Source of the DNA: Puccinia triticina
Taxonomy: Eukaryota; Basidiomycota; Pucciniomycetes; Pucciniales; Pucciniaceae
Reading direction: 5' to 3'
Assembly: GCF_026914185.1 (NCBI RefSeq)
Contig: NC_070569.1
Location: 5,828,001-5,892,000 of the forward strand
DNA length: 64,000 nucleotides
Shown here: one piece after another, positions 11,332 to 23,181 of the stretch
How the letters are laid out: each line of letters opens with the position of its first letter
How positions within the stretch are numbered: the first letter of the stretch is position 1
Program-made: the position numbers and the translations under genes
Notes under the pieces: generated by a model
The model's input: only the letters and a program-made list of their open reading frames with translations
Databases searched by the model: none
What the model was told of the DNA's origin: nothing

Positions 11332-11580
11332 CACTGCAAGAGAAAGTCAAGCAACTACTAGCAGTTGACATGCAGGTTACTGCTGTTCTAGCTCCACCCA
11401 AACACACATAAGCTTTTTCTGCACAGTCACTGTGCATGATGCACTATGCATGATGCAAAGTGACTGTGCATTGAAGCTTGGTCAACAGTAAGCCTTGACA
11501 AAGCCTTGTGTAATACCACAAGCTTGCTTGGAGTTCTCACATGTCAACTGCTTGCAGTTGCTTGACTTTTTCTTGCAGTG
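11332..11580. mobile_element. MITE, family CACTGCAA, copy 1
   Basis: Terminal inverted repeats of about 40 bp begin CACTGCAAGAGAAAGTC and end GACTTTTTCTTGCAGTG; both arms contain a CAACTGC..GCAGTTGACATG dyad. The interior holds CACAGTCACTGTGC and ACCACAAGCTTGCTTGGAGTT, shared with copies at 40331-40573 and 43977-44222. No ORF and no clear target duplication were seen. Confidence 0.82.
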
Positions 11581-11675
11581 CAACCATCTAACAACTTGAT
11601 ACCAGCTACATAATCAAATCCCTAAAGAAACATTTCTGAGATATTTATTTGCGTGTCATCTATAGAGAAAAAGTC

Positions 11676-14117
11676 CTATTTCTGAAGTTGGACTTTGAAC
11701 GCCGCCGATTTCACTTGAATCTTCCGCTTGACTCCCTGGCAGGTGAACACAAGCACTAGAACGGTAGTGATGGGCAAAGCTAGAAACCAAAAACTGGATG
11801 ATCAGACAAAAAAAGCAAGAAAACACTATCAGGAACATGGATACATCCCACCCCCCCCCCCCCAAAAAAAAAAAAAAAAAAAAGATCATACTTACAAGGC
11901 ATCTGACTTTTGGATCGCATCAAACTTCACAAAGTTCATGCCGAAGTACCCCGTAAGGAAAGTTAAGGGTAGGAAGATGATCGTGACAATACTGAGCTGG
12001 CGCATCGACTCGTTCGTCGAGAAGCTCATCGTATCTACCCCAGAAATGTTTTTAGTCGTTCTTCCATCCACTCACAGGCAAGTAACAAAACCACTGAACT
12101 GAATGTGAAATCGACCAGGTTGGATGCTAAGCCACTGAATAATTCAAGCGAGCTCAAAACACTGTCGATGTGGTCCAGGACATCAGACATATAAATCTAC
12201 AGAAACCGCCCAAAAGAGGTAATCAGCAACAAATAGAAATCAAACCGGGCAGCCATCAATCGAGTTACTTTAGCTTGGGAGGACAGAAAGCCCGTGCAGA
12301 ATGTACTCGACTGCGGCTCGAGCGAGCGGACATCTTCGCCGCCGCCTCGTTCGGATTCTGACGACCGCTGCGTGCCGCGGTAGTTCGTCGCCCGCCGTTC
12401 GCTCGGGTCGTGGTTCATGATCCCATGGACGAGAGTCGACAGAGGATTGAGGGTCCGCTTGAGGAGCAAGAGCTCGCCAGACAAAACATGCACTACAAAA
12501 TAAAGGAAACGGGAATAATGAGTCTCATTTTCGGATTGACAACAAAGTCGGAGATCGCAAATAGACAGACAGTGTCGGACGGTATCGAGGTCCGGAGAGA
12601 CGAGCACTTTGGCTTCCAGGCCGGTCAGCTTGGACCGGAAAGCCTCAACGACATCCAGGGCTTGGTCGACGACGATGTCGAGGACAGCTTGCAAGAGCAT
12701 CGAGCCATCCGCCGAGCTTCGGAGGAGGGTGTCCATCGACTTCAAGCGGGCCAGGAGTGGTAGAACACTCTTCGACCCGTCGTGCGAGAAGATCGTGATC
12801 AGAGTCCCTATTGATCGGTCATCAATCAGTCGCAACGTAAATATCTCGGTGTCAAACTCACTGACCGTCGCGCAGCAAGAAGATCGATAGCTTCTCGACA
12901 TGGATCCGCACCTTGTAGTCCTTGGTCAACTGTCTTACGACTTCACGCTCGGCATCAAACACCTCCTAAATATCTCCAATGCGCGAGCAAAAGAAACCCT
13001 CTTGAGCATGAGAAATGTAACGTTTCTGAGTGGGGAGCGGGGCCAGAGCATCTACCTTTCCTGGCACCCGGGGTCCGTTGGTGGCGGTGCGAAGGTCCAT
13101 GATGGGCTGGTCGGAAGGTTCGTGAGTGTAATCGGAGGACTTATACAAGCTGGGGGCGGACCCGACCGGGTCGATCTCGGGATCCATGGTCCCGCTCTCT
13201 AGCGGCCGATCGGAGGCGGGGCCAGGTTTAGATGGGTTCTTCTCAGCAGGCGGTGGCGAATCCGGCCACTCCGAGCGTTCTTCTAAGGTGTGCACCGCCG
13301 CATGTACGAAGAGGTGTTGCTTGTAGTACTCGCTTTTCGACCGGGCTGATGTGTGTAGGCAGTCCTCAACTGCAAGCGGATGCAGTTGGTACTGGATCGC
13401 TAGTAGCTTGATCACTTCCCAGCTGAGACCCTGGCAGTTTTTATAAATATGTACATCGAGTCAACATGCCCCTTTTGTATCCCGTCCGTTTTTTGAGTGT
13501 TATGTGACTGACATTGACATTGATCCATCGGACAGCAGCCCATGGAGGCCTGGACGTCTCCTCCTGTGGAGCAGCTTGGGCAGTGAATGGTCGAGTGTGC
13601 GCACCAACGGCGCGTTCGAGCCGGTGGAGCTCTGAAGGGAGGGCGGGTTCGAAGGACTGGAAGCGCACTTGTGCGTCCGAATAGTCCACAACGTCCACGG
13701 AGACCGGCTGGTTCGAGAGATGGGCAAATTGCGGCTGGGGGTGGTTGGGGTTGATGCCTGGCTCGAGTGGGCCCGTGTGGCTCCATTGGTAGCGGTGTTG
13801 GCTCGAATCGTTCGTCGTCGGTGAGCTGTGGAAGGTCGGGTTGGAGGGACCTGAGACGACTCTTTGGGCGGCGGTGACTGCTTGGACGCCGGCCCGAAAA
13901 CGAGACCTGACTGACGGAAGAAAAAAAGTCCATCATTCTGGGCCACATAGTCTTCATCTTGCATCCTGTAATTATCTGAGGATTGGAGTGTCGACCTACT
14001 GGTTGAAGGAGAGCTCTCCCCAGACAACAATCGATCATTGGCGCCGTTTTGCGTCCCGGGCTCAGACGGGCCGCTGCGGGGAGCGGTGGCAAGATTCAGC
14101 AGCCGATCTGTTGACAT
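11676..14117 (-). CDS. CorA-family Mg2+ transporter
   Basis: Nine exons: 14000-14117, 13513-13910, 13056-13430, 12866-12965, 12571-12807, 12269-12492, 12100-12196, 11896-12034, 11676-11793, giving 601 residues with all phases consistent. The N-terminus is Ser/Pro-rich and cytosolic. VRWINVN near 170, [10 protein letters not shown] near 190 and [11 protein letters not shown] are the typical CorA-type soluble domain. [18 protein letters not shown] and [15 protein letters not shown] form the long helices. The pore end has [20 protein letters not shown], the diagnostic GMNF near 550, and a second membrane helix [17 protein letters not shown]. The protein should form a pentameric membrane Mg2+ channel, at the plasma membrane or vacuole (Alr1/Mnr2-like in role; not assigned). 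Two donors are non-consensus (GTCTGT and GTTCAG). Intron 11794-11895 carries long C and A homopolymers. It is divergent from the OSBP gene. Confidence 0.93.
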
Positions 14118-15122
14118 CTATTTGCGATCACGGACCGGCTGAGGTGGGGTCAGTGTCCTTCCGGTGATGAGATCCTATGGGCCGAGATGGAGGTAAAACT
14201 CACCTTCACCGCTGCACTGTTCGGAGGTTGGGATTTGCAGTTTGAAGTTGCATTAGCTCATCGGGGATACGGTATGTAGCGGATACCCCGACTGCCCTCA
14301 GATTCACCCCGGGCAAATCGGGGTCATGACAGGATGACCTCAGGTATTGAATCCAGGTGTGATCTGAGTGTCAAACTCAGGACAACAACCGACAAAACAA
14401 AAGAAAATGAAAAAAAAACAAAAATATGTAGTTATGGGGTTGCGACGTTAGACGGAAACAAACAATAGAGACAGATCCCTTTGAATGAATAGTTACCTTA
14501 TTTACGAACCTCTACACAGAAACATTCATTTAGATAATCTATCTTTCTTAAAGAATTCTCTTAAATATAAACAGTCCCTTCAGATTGTAAACTTTTCTTT
14601 TTCTCAAGAGACTTACTTTGTTATTTCCCTTTATCTTTCAAAAATCACCGACAAAATTCCAAAAAAGAAAGCAATATCACTTTATATTTCGTATCTCGTA
14701 AAAATATAGTACAAAAGTACTCGTGTGTCAGAAGTCAGAAAGTAAAATTTAGTCAGAAAGTACAATAGTCAAAAGTCAAAGTGCGAAAGTAGCGGTGTTC
14801 TTTACACTGAGGTCAGGACTGGGATTTGTGTGTAACAAGTGAATCCTCCCTAACTACGGCCCATCTGTGATCCGATTGCTTCTGCGTTACATTTGTACAG
14901 CTCCGCTTTAGGGTGGTCGATGTCCAGATTGTGATCAAGTCGGGCTGATTATGTAATGTGTTTAAAGGGGTCCTGCTGGGAAACGGACTGGTTTCTGACC
15001 AGCATGTACTCCATAACCTTAACTGAATCGGTACAGCCTTATCAGTCTTCCCTCTCTTCGTCTCTCCTCCCCACGAACCACCCAAAACCAACCATCAACC
15101 AACCAAACCGAACTCACGGGCC
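14118..15122. other. Divergent intergenic region with an AT-rich island
   Basis: This is the shared upstream region of the CorA-type transporter and the OSBP gene. At about 14400-14790 the sequence is much more AT-rich than its neighbours and holds a 74-codon ATG ORF (14485) with no family resemblance, dominated by Lys, Ile, Ser and Leu; I do not call it a gene. GTCAGAAAGTA-type words repeat near 14730-14770. A CTGAG-TGTCAAA-CTCAG hairpin lies near 14365. Confidence 0.55.
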
Positions 15123-18100
15123 ATGCACTCAGTCAACTCAACCCCATCCCCATCCCGAAGAAGAGCACAATCAGTAGCCATCCCATCCAACAACTCATCA
15201 CCCGCAAAACCACCACCACTACCAGCAACCATCCCCAACCACTCTGCAGATCAAGAACATCCAAGCCCGTCATCCAGCAAGCAGCCCAAGCATACGATCA
15301 GTAAATCATCAGATAAAACATTATCCAGACCTAGCACTCTCCAGGAACTAATCCCAACCATCTCTCCACAACAGAATCCCCAGTCGACGAATCACTCCAG
15401 AGCTTCAAACTACTCCAAGCACTCAGGACTTCAGACACCGAATCCATCACCCACCTACTCTCAACCCAGTACTACCCCAAACACCAACCACATCCAGCCA
15501 CCCAACTCACCCCACTCCATCTGGCCGTCCGCTGTGCAACCTGTAACAACCTCAATCACATCTCTATAACGCTTGTTCAGCCCTTCTGACCGTCTCTCTC
15601 TCTCTCTCTCTCCCTCTATCCTCCGACGACCACAGACGAAATTGCAGAATTGGTTCTAGCCAACTCACCCGCTAATGTCCTTACCTCACAAGATTCATCT
15701 GGACAAACTCCACTTCATATCGCATGCAACCTCTCCAGAGCCGATCTCGTCACCCTCTTGCTCGCCCATCCCCAGGCAGACGACTCGATTCGCGACCACC
15801 AATCTCGTACCTGCTTAGAAGTCTGTAAGACGGCTCAAGTAGCTAAACTCATCCAAGGTCCGGCTCCATCTCTACCCCTCGTTAAGTAATCATATGCTGA
15901 CCCATCCCCACAGCCGCTCGCGATCAACTCAGTGCTAGCTTCCTAGCCCTTCTTTCAGCATACATAGCCTCCCCTCAATCATCGGTCGTCTCCTCCTCAT
16001 CCCTCACCACTACTCAATCGACTGGCAATATCTCTGACGTCATCCCTGCGTCCACCGCCATCAACAACCACGAATCGGCTGCTGATCAACTCTATAAGTT
16101 CATGAACCTACCCAGGTGCAAGTCGATCGACTTCAACTTGAGAGAAGAGCAAACTGGTACCACTCTGCTTCATGAAGGTCCGTATATATATATCTCTCTC
16201 CTGACCTGTCCAGTTGGATGCTAATTGATTCTCTTGACTTCTTACAGCCGCGAAACGCAAGGATATCCATCTGATCAACCTGGCCATCTCAAGAGGCGCA
16301 GATGTCCTGGCCAGAGACAAAAGAAACAAGATGCCGATAGATGTGGCGATTGACGAAAAAGTTAAAGTCATCTTGAGACAAGGTAGACACATGAACTTCC
16401 TCCGAAAGCCATTTTCTGTCTAACAAAGTATCTGCTCCTCAGCTGCGTCCACAGAAGGCCAGGCCTTAAAAGCAAGCTCCCACGGAAAAGCCTGGAGTCC
16501 AGATACCCACCAATCAACTTCAACTTTTCCCAACTATCCAAATGCTCCAGCCATCACTTCAAGCGGTCCCCTCACTCAGCCCACTCTCAAAGGTTATCTA
16601 AGCAAGTGGACCAACATGGCTCGTGGCTACAGTACCCGCTGGATCGTATTGGAAAAAGGTAAAGAATAAATTAGCTGATCTGTTTTACCCTGAGCTGATC
16701 GCAACACTACCCATCTAGGTTTCCTCAGTTATTACCGTGACGAAAATGACGAAGGTAAGACTTTAAGAGGTTCGATTGCGATGTCGGTGGCTATCGTGGT
16801 GGGTCCAGACGTGACCAAAGATAAACTTCGATTCGAGGTCTCCTCCAAACTAGGCAATTCGTACCCGCGATTTTATCTGAAAGGTGCCCATCCCTTAGAA
16901 GTGATGAGGTGGGTAGACGCGCTGAAACAAGCCATCGAAGTGGCAAACCAAACCTCGTCACCGTCCCACGAAAGAGGGCTCTCTCGCAAAGCATCGGCTC
17001 CTCTTGGCAACGCTGACAAACGCAATTTCGTCAGTCGCCATCTGCGCCACTCGCGGCACATTCCCAGCACTGGTTCGGGCTCAACCCGTCGCAAGGCGTC
17101 CATGGCCGACCCCTCAGGTCGCCTTCGTGGTAACACCACCGATCCCGACTCTCCTCCGCGTAGTGTCTTTGCACACTCAACCTCCGAAGATGATGATGTC
17201 TCCCGCGCCGACAAGTCTCAACCGCCGTTTGAGAACGAGCTAGACCTGCTCGTCCAAAGCCTCAAAGCTCACATCGAAATGACTGACCAACTCGTAAATT
17301 CTCTCACAATCCCCTCTGGGGCCCCAACCCCACCGCTAGAGTCTTCTGTGAACAGCGCCCCCGCCACGGCCGTCGATGAAACTGCAACCACTTTCGCAGC
17401 TGCATCTCAGCGCCAGACTGAAGTCAAGCACGCCTTGAAGCGCTCAGTGGAAGACCTTAGTGTGATGTTCGATGACTATATTACGAAGATCAACAAAAGA
17501 GAAAAGTACCACATTCGGCGCTACGAAGAAGAATTGCAAGCCAAGAGGTTGTGGGAAGAGAATATGCAGGCCCTGTTGGCCTCTCAAGCTGAGATGGAGA
17601 TGCAATTGCAATCAGTGGCACGAGATAGCAGTCGTAGGAAGAAACAGCTCAAATCACTCAGAGCCGGGATCAATGAAAGTAATGCGGCCATCAATACTAG
17701 CAATTTGGAAGTCAATGCAACTGCACACGTGTCTGAAAAATCAGAAGTCCGTTCACTTTTTTCTTACCCATGTTGATATTTGCGTGCTAACATTTATTTG
17801 TGTCCGCTCTCCGCGTAACCAGGACAGGAAGCTAAGCGGAACGCCTGCACACTCCACCAGCCGTCCAGCATCTGTAGCACCCACTCGACTCGAGGAAATC
17901 TCGGATTCCAGCTCTGAAGACGAGGACGAGGATGATGAGTTCTTCGAAGCAATCGAGACGGGCGCAATAGCTGTCGAGCCGATGTCGGTCACCAAAACCG
18001 AGGCCTCCGAACGCATCTTGCCCGAATTCGACATCGAAGCCCTCAGGGAAGGCTACGAGACCAAACGGACTACGCTGCCCATTACCGCGGATGACAGACC

Positions 18101-19744
18101 TTCGGTGTCCCTCTGGGGCATCCTGAAGAACTCGATCGGCAAAGACTTGACCAAGATCTCGTTTCCCGTTAGTTTTAACGAACCGGTTAGTATGCTTCAG
18201 AGAATGGCTGAAGACATGCAGTTTTCAGAATGCCGTTAGTCCCTGTCTTTCTTTCGAAGGAGTATTGACGTCCTAGCATAACAATTTCAAACAATTATCC
18301 TTCTACAGTCGATGCAGCTGCTGAGCAACCAGAGTCATTGGTCCGAATAGCCTATGTGGCGGGTTTCGCCATGAGTAATTACTCAAGTACCGTGGGCAGA
18401 TTAGCCAAGTACGTCCCACCCTGCTCGGACCTTTTCACGTTCTAGACCTGGTGAGACTGACGTTCTACGTCTACACCCAGGCCTTTCAACCCTCTCTTAG
18501 GTGAAACGTATGAATATATTGATCCGGATAAAGAGTTCCGCTACCTTTCGGAGCAAGTCAGCCATCATCCTGTAAGTTATATCCTACTGAGGCCCAACAA
18601 TATTTCCGCATGTAAACTGACTTGTTTATGGATTTAGCCCACAAGCGCATGTTATGCCGAGTCTCCACGATGGTCGTACTATGGGGAAACAGACGCCAAG
18701 AACAAGTTTACCGGAAAATCGTTCGAAATCAAGCCGACAGGAGTCGCCCATGCGGTCCTCAACATCCCCAAGACCTTCGAAGGCACAGAGGATTATCCCC
18801 CGTTCAAGAGGAACCCTAATCGAGTTGAGGAGCATTACAGTTGGAAGAAGGTGACGACGGTCGTCAGTAATTTTCTCATGGGGTCGCCGACGATCGATCA
18901 CTATGGAGTAAGTATCATTCCCACTTCGTAATGTGAAGCTATCAAAACTAATTGTTTTTGTTTTTGTTTATTCAGGATATGGAGATCACCAACCACCGAA
19001 CCAAAGAGAAATGTATACTGACTTTCAAGCCTCGAGGATGGAGAGGAAAAGATGCCAACGAGGTGAAAGGAAGTGTGTATGACAAGAACGGGGAATTGGT
19101 GTGGGAGTTGGCAGGTAAATGGACTACCCAACTGATTGGCCGACGCGCAGGGTCAGCGAGCGGCGATCTCGGGCCAGACGAGTCGGTGACGGCGAACCGA
19201 GGACGGGAGTATCTGCAACTGTGGAAGAACGGGGAACAGCCAGGGAACATGCCATTCAACCTGACGACGTTTGCGATGACGCTGAATGCGATGAACGGGC
19301 GACTGAAGCAGTTCCTGCCGCCAACGGACTGTCGTCTACGGCCGGATCAACACGCGTTTGAGAAGGGCCAATGGGAGAAAGCCAACGAGCTTAAAATTGC
19401 GCTCGAGGAGTTCCAGCGTGCCACAAAGAAACGCCGCGAGCTCGGCGAGCTGCCCCCGCATTCCCCTAGATGGTTCATCCAGGTCGACGATCCAGACTCC
19501 GGCGAACTCACATGGGACGCTATACGTTCCCCCGATAACGGCGTCTCGATCCTCTATTGGGAGGAACGTAAACGCGTAGGCTCGGCGCGGAAACAGAACC
19601 AAGAGGTCGAGTGGACCGATGTGACTCACGTCAGTCTTCTTCTCCCACTCCATTTTTTCCCTTCCTTCTTTGCTGACTTTTCGCTCTCCCCTCTTTCTCG
19701 ATCAGATTTTCGGAGAATTTGAATCAGTTGAAACCGACTGTTGA
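15123..19744 (+). CDS. Oxysterol-binding protein, ankyrin-PH-FFAT-ORD type (Osh1/Osh2-like)
   Basis: Thirteen exons: 15123-15300, 15345-15542, 15636-15857, 15914-16177, 16248-16382, 16443-16658, 16719-17746, 17823-18234, 18309-18408, 18481-18571, 18638-18907, 18976-19629, 19706-19744 (1268 residues). The order matches yeast Osh1/Osh2: ankyrin repeats ([27 protein letters not shown]); PH domain about 380-475 ([38 protein letters not shown]); a coiled region; acidic stretch plus FFAT motif EFFEAIE near 786-792 for binding ER VAP/Scs2; and the OSBP domain with the signature EQVSHHPP near 942. It should move sterol or PI4P at ER contact sites. The first intron (44 nt) is short, so the start is less sure than the rest. 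Three donors read GTCCG. Confidence 0.93.
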
Positions 19745-20585
19745 TTTTCACCCTTCTTCCATCAGCTGGCTACCTTTTCTCGACCTCTTACAACCAACCC
19801 CACCTAGTAATGCCGCAATGCACTCTGTTCTTTTGTTCGTGTTTCCGTCCTTTCCTTCATTTCTTTTTGTGTCCTCTTTGTCGCCGCCGTCCTTTCTAAG
19901 TGTATTCGATTGAAATGAAGCCCCCAACAGTAGAAGTAATCTAAACAGTAGACAAGAAACACGTTTTTTTTTCAGTCCCATCATCTTTCTCTTTTTAGAT
20001 GGTGAGGATGGGGGGATGAATGCATACACGAAAGACATACAATTTTTCCATCTTTCTCCGTTCAACTTCTGTCTCTTGACAGCTTCGCAGTTCAGTTGCA
20101 CTAGCCTTGTTCATCTTGCTCGAAGTTAATGCTGGTGAGTATACGTACAATCTTTCCGCTTCAAATTTCTTCCAGATGTTTTAGACACGAAGAGTGTACA
20201 TTCTCGCGGAGGACTCACGCCCTCGTGGCTTTTAAGTGGCATCTGCATGCTGCCCAGATCCTGACGGCAAATGATTCAGCGATTGTAACCCACCGGATCG
20301 AACTACACCCAAGTCCCCCTGATGCCTGGCCCAAGATCAGTCCATACTAGTGTTCGGAAAACCGATGGGCCGATGAATAACATGAAACATAAGGGAAGGG
20401 TGGGTCATACATATGCAAGAAGAATATCCATTTATGGTCGTTTCACTAGTCGTGTCCCGATGTGATCAGGGTAGATATTTTCCTGATCCTCAAAGAAGCA
20501 GTATTGCCCTTAAATACGAGCGCTCCTTGTGACATGGGCGCTGATTCCATCCACTTCGCTGATAGCCAGCAAAACAGTAAACAGC
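19745..20585. other. Intergenic region
   Basis: It holds the 3' flank of the OSBP gene and the upstream region of the secreted-protein gene. Pyrimidine-rich stretches occur at 19780-19910 and there is a CCCTTAAATACG element near 20508. No supported gene or repeat was found. Confidence 0.5.
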
Positions 20586-22570
20586 ATGAGGAGCGGCATT
20601 TCTAATCTAGGCTTTCTGCTCTTCGTAACTACCTGCATTGGCGTAAATGAATCCCCACAGCGTATTACTAGGGATGTTCTTTCTCCGTGGATCGTGGACG
20701 GTGAGTGAACTGCCTTCCTATGCGCTGCTGGTCCCCGATTTTAAAGGACTCACTTTCCAATCGATACCCAGGCAACACTGGCGATACTCCACAAGTCATG
20801 CATAGCTCGAATTGGCTCGCATGCGGTTCCGCGGGTCACGAGCAAACCAAAGAATTTCATCTCTTCTCAAAATCGGACTCTCGCCCTCCGCTATCCTCCG
20901 GCAACTGGGAGGGAATTCGTCTCCGGGACCCCCCAGGGGCTCACAGTCGAACGAAGCATGGTATGCCTCTTGAACCTCACATTCAAACGCCATCGACCAA
21001 AAGGAGGAAAGAAGACGAGATTCGCATGGAATCATACGTGGACCCCGGATCCCCAAACGCACCGCAAACAATTGATCTTTTCAAGTTAGAAATGCTTCAG
21101 TCGCCAGACCCCTCGACCAACCTCGATAAGATTCCGATACCGGTAGTGTTTGGTGCGAAACTTGTTCATAGTCCAACCCCGGATAAGCCAGCAGCCAACC
21201 GCCATGAGCCCATGATCCAGGCAGATCTTGCGCCTCATGGAGAGACGCAACCTCCTTCGACTCCTGTCCATGAAGAAAATGCTCGAAATTCTTTTCATCA
21301 AATGCCAGGAAACCCAGCCAGCATTGAAGGCAACTTGGAGGAGCCGCTACAACAATCGGAGTCTGCTCGTGGTACCACTCTTTCTCCTAATCCGACGCCA
21401 GACAAAACAGCCAGGCTTGATGAGCAAGCGATGCAGGCTGTCTCTTCGCACAGGGCGGAAAGATCTGGGTCGAGTTCCGTGCAGATCGAAGGTCAGGCAA
21501 AAAACCTTCCACTCGATCCTAGTACTCTTCCTATAAAAAAGAGGAAACTTCGTGTGCTCGAAACGATTGCAACAGATGACACTGTTGAGGGATCTTCGTT
21601 GCACTCCGATCCCAAAAACGTCGACGATTCTCTTCCAACCCCGATAATCCAAAACAGAGCGAGTTCCCGTCAAAAAAAGATGAGAAAAGCTACCAAGGAT
21701 CCTCACCGCACCGAGGCTCTCGAAAGTCAACCTTCAAGTAGTCGTGATGGTCAGTTTACTAGAGTCAAATTTACTTATGAGGTTCTTCAGGAAGAGAACC
21801 CGTTGCCCGAAGATGGAAAATTTATTAGACAACTGAAAAAACTATGTCCAGATGAGAAGAAGGAAATTGTCATTTATGAAAGCAGCCACAAAAAGGCTTT
21901 CAAGAGGTTCCAAAAGTGTGCCAACATCATGAAAGGTTCCAAGAAGGCTGTTCTCGCGGCCAGATACAAAAATACGAGACCAAGGAGAAAGTACATCACA
22001 GTGTTTCAAAAGATGCTATGGAAAAATCGGGGAATATGGACCGACTTTTGGGCTAAAAAAACTAACATCAAACTCAAAAAGGTCAATCCTCTGAACCTGG
22101 CGCAATCAACACAAATAAAAAAAGTATTTATCCTCTTCTTATTTTATGTGGAGATGATTAGCGCAATACTTCCCAACATTCGGAGAAAAGAAATGTTGCT
22201 GGATGAAGATAATGCAAAAATCCTCAAATCCGCCGTTGAATTCTTCCAATCAACGATTGAAGATACAAACCTCTATTCTGTGTTAGATCTCTCCAAAATT
22301 CAAATTCGCTTCCAAAAATCATTAGCAGATCAAGTTTATCCAGTTCAGAGAATCAATCCTAATACATTGCTTTGGAAGTACTTGGAGATTTGGATTCACC
22401 AGTCAGACAGATATAGTGCTCTGAAACAGTACTTGCAGGCAGACGCAAAGAACCCATTAGTGTTACAGGTTTTCTTCAACAAAATATTCTGTCTTTTGTT
22501 TGTCAATTTCAACACAAAACTCTCAAAATATAATCAAGTACTAGAATCTGGTCAAACTGGTCAAAAGTGA
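20586..22570 (+). CDS. Predicted secreted protein with nuclear-localisation-like motif (effector candidate)
   Basis: Two exons, 20586-20700 and 20772-22570, joined in phase 1 across a 71-nt GTGAGT..CAG intron, give 637 residues. The first exon encodes MRSGISNLGFLLFVTTCIGV, a short positive start followed by a hydrophobic core, i.e. a good signal peptide with cleavage expected near residue 20-22. No membrane segment follows. The mature part is Pro/Ser-rich and polar up to about residue 330 and contains TKRRKED near 96 and PIKKRKLRV near 292-300, an SV40-type basic cluster. The last 300 residues are Lys-rich and helical-looking (KRFQKCANIMKGSKKAV). I do not recognise a family. A signal peptide plus an NLS-like motif in a rust gene beside transposon blocks fits a candidate effector, but that role is inference. 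Without exon 1 the secretion signal is lost. Confidence 0.8.
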
Positions 22571-22834
22571 AAGAATTCAGACAACTGAGAGATTGTATTT
22601 CTTGTCAGATTTTGTGCAGTACATGATAAAAAACAATAAAATGAAACAGTAGTCTTTCCTGAGGTGATTTATCTAAGAGCAGGTGTTAGGCGGCTCTCTG
22701 CTGAGATAAGATAAAGAAAGAAGAAATGTATCCGTTTTCACAAGAATTGTCTTGCATCAATCTACGGATATGTACAATGCATTAGTTCCGTCATTTTTAT
22801 CTCTTGAGACTCTGAGATGTCTTGTCTCTGACGC

Positions 22835-22920
22835 TCTTTGAGCTCTAGGCCCTTAGGGTCCTTTTGTTTTTGCTTTGGAAAAACGGTGGAGGAGCTGCGC
22901 TACGTTATCTGAAATAGTAT
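22835..22920. repeat. Short dispersed repeat, copy 1
   Basis: ACGCTCTTTGAGC, TTAGG(G/A)TCC, AAACGG(T/C)G and GCTACGTT(A/G)TCTG occur in the same order and nearly the same spacing here and at about 45270-45350. The family is unknown. Confidence 0.6.
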
Positions 22921-22928
22921 CACACTCC

Positions 22929-22975
22929 ACCAGGGTTGATTTTCACGCACTCTCCAGAGAGTGCCATACCATACC
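22929..22975 (+). repeat. Orphan end of the CACCAGG element family
   Basis: CACCAGGGTTG is followed by GCACTCTCCAGAGAGTGCCA, the same palindrome that follows CACCAGG at 23987 and 27249. No partner end was identified, so this is a fragment. Confidence 0.6.
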
Positions 22976-23030
22976 CTTTTTCCGGAACTGTGCTGGATGC
23001 TTTTGGTGAAAGTAATGTAAGAAATAATAA

Positions 23031-23181
23031 GGGGTTTCAAAGTAGACCCGCGCATGCAACTTGCAAGGCAAGGCAAGCGGGCGTTCAACTCAAATGTTGA
23101 ACATTGACTTGCAGTCTCCCCGCAAAACTGGGTTATGCAAAGTGACCTGCATGCACGTGCGGGTCTACTTTGAAACTCCCC
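23031..23181. mobile_element. MITE, family GGGGTTTCAAAGT, copy 1
   Basis: GGGGTTTCAAAGTAGACCCG at the left pairs with the inverted CGGGTCTACTTTGAAACTCC at the right; inner arms GCATGCA/TGCATGC follow. It is 151 bp with no coding capacity. The related longer copy is at 46963-47184. Confidence 0.8.

Noticed and set aside
14485..14709. 74-codon AT-rich gene
   Set aside because: Biased composition, no domain, within a promoter region.
18626..19653. Minus-strand ORFs across the OSBP domain
   Set aside because: Antisense shadows of the well-supported ORD exons.
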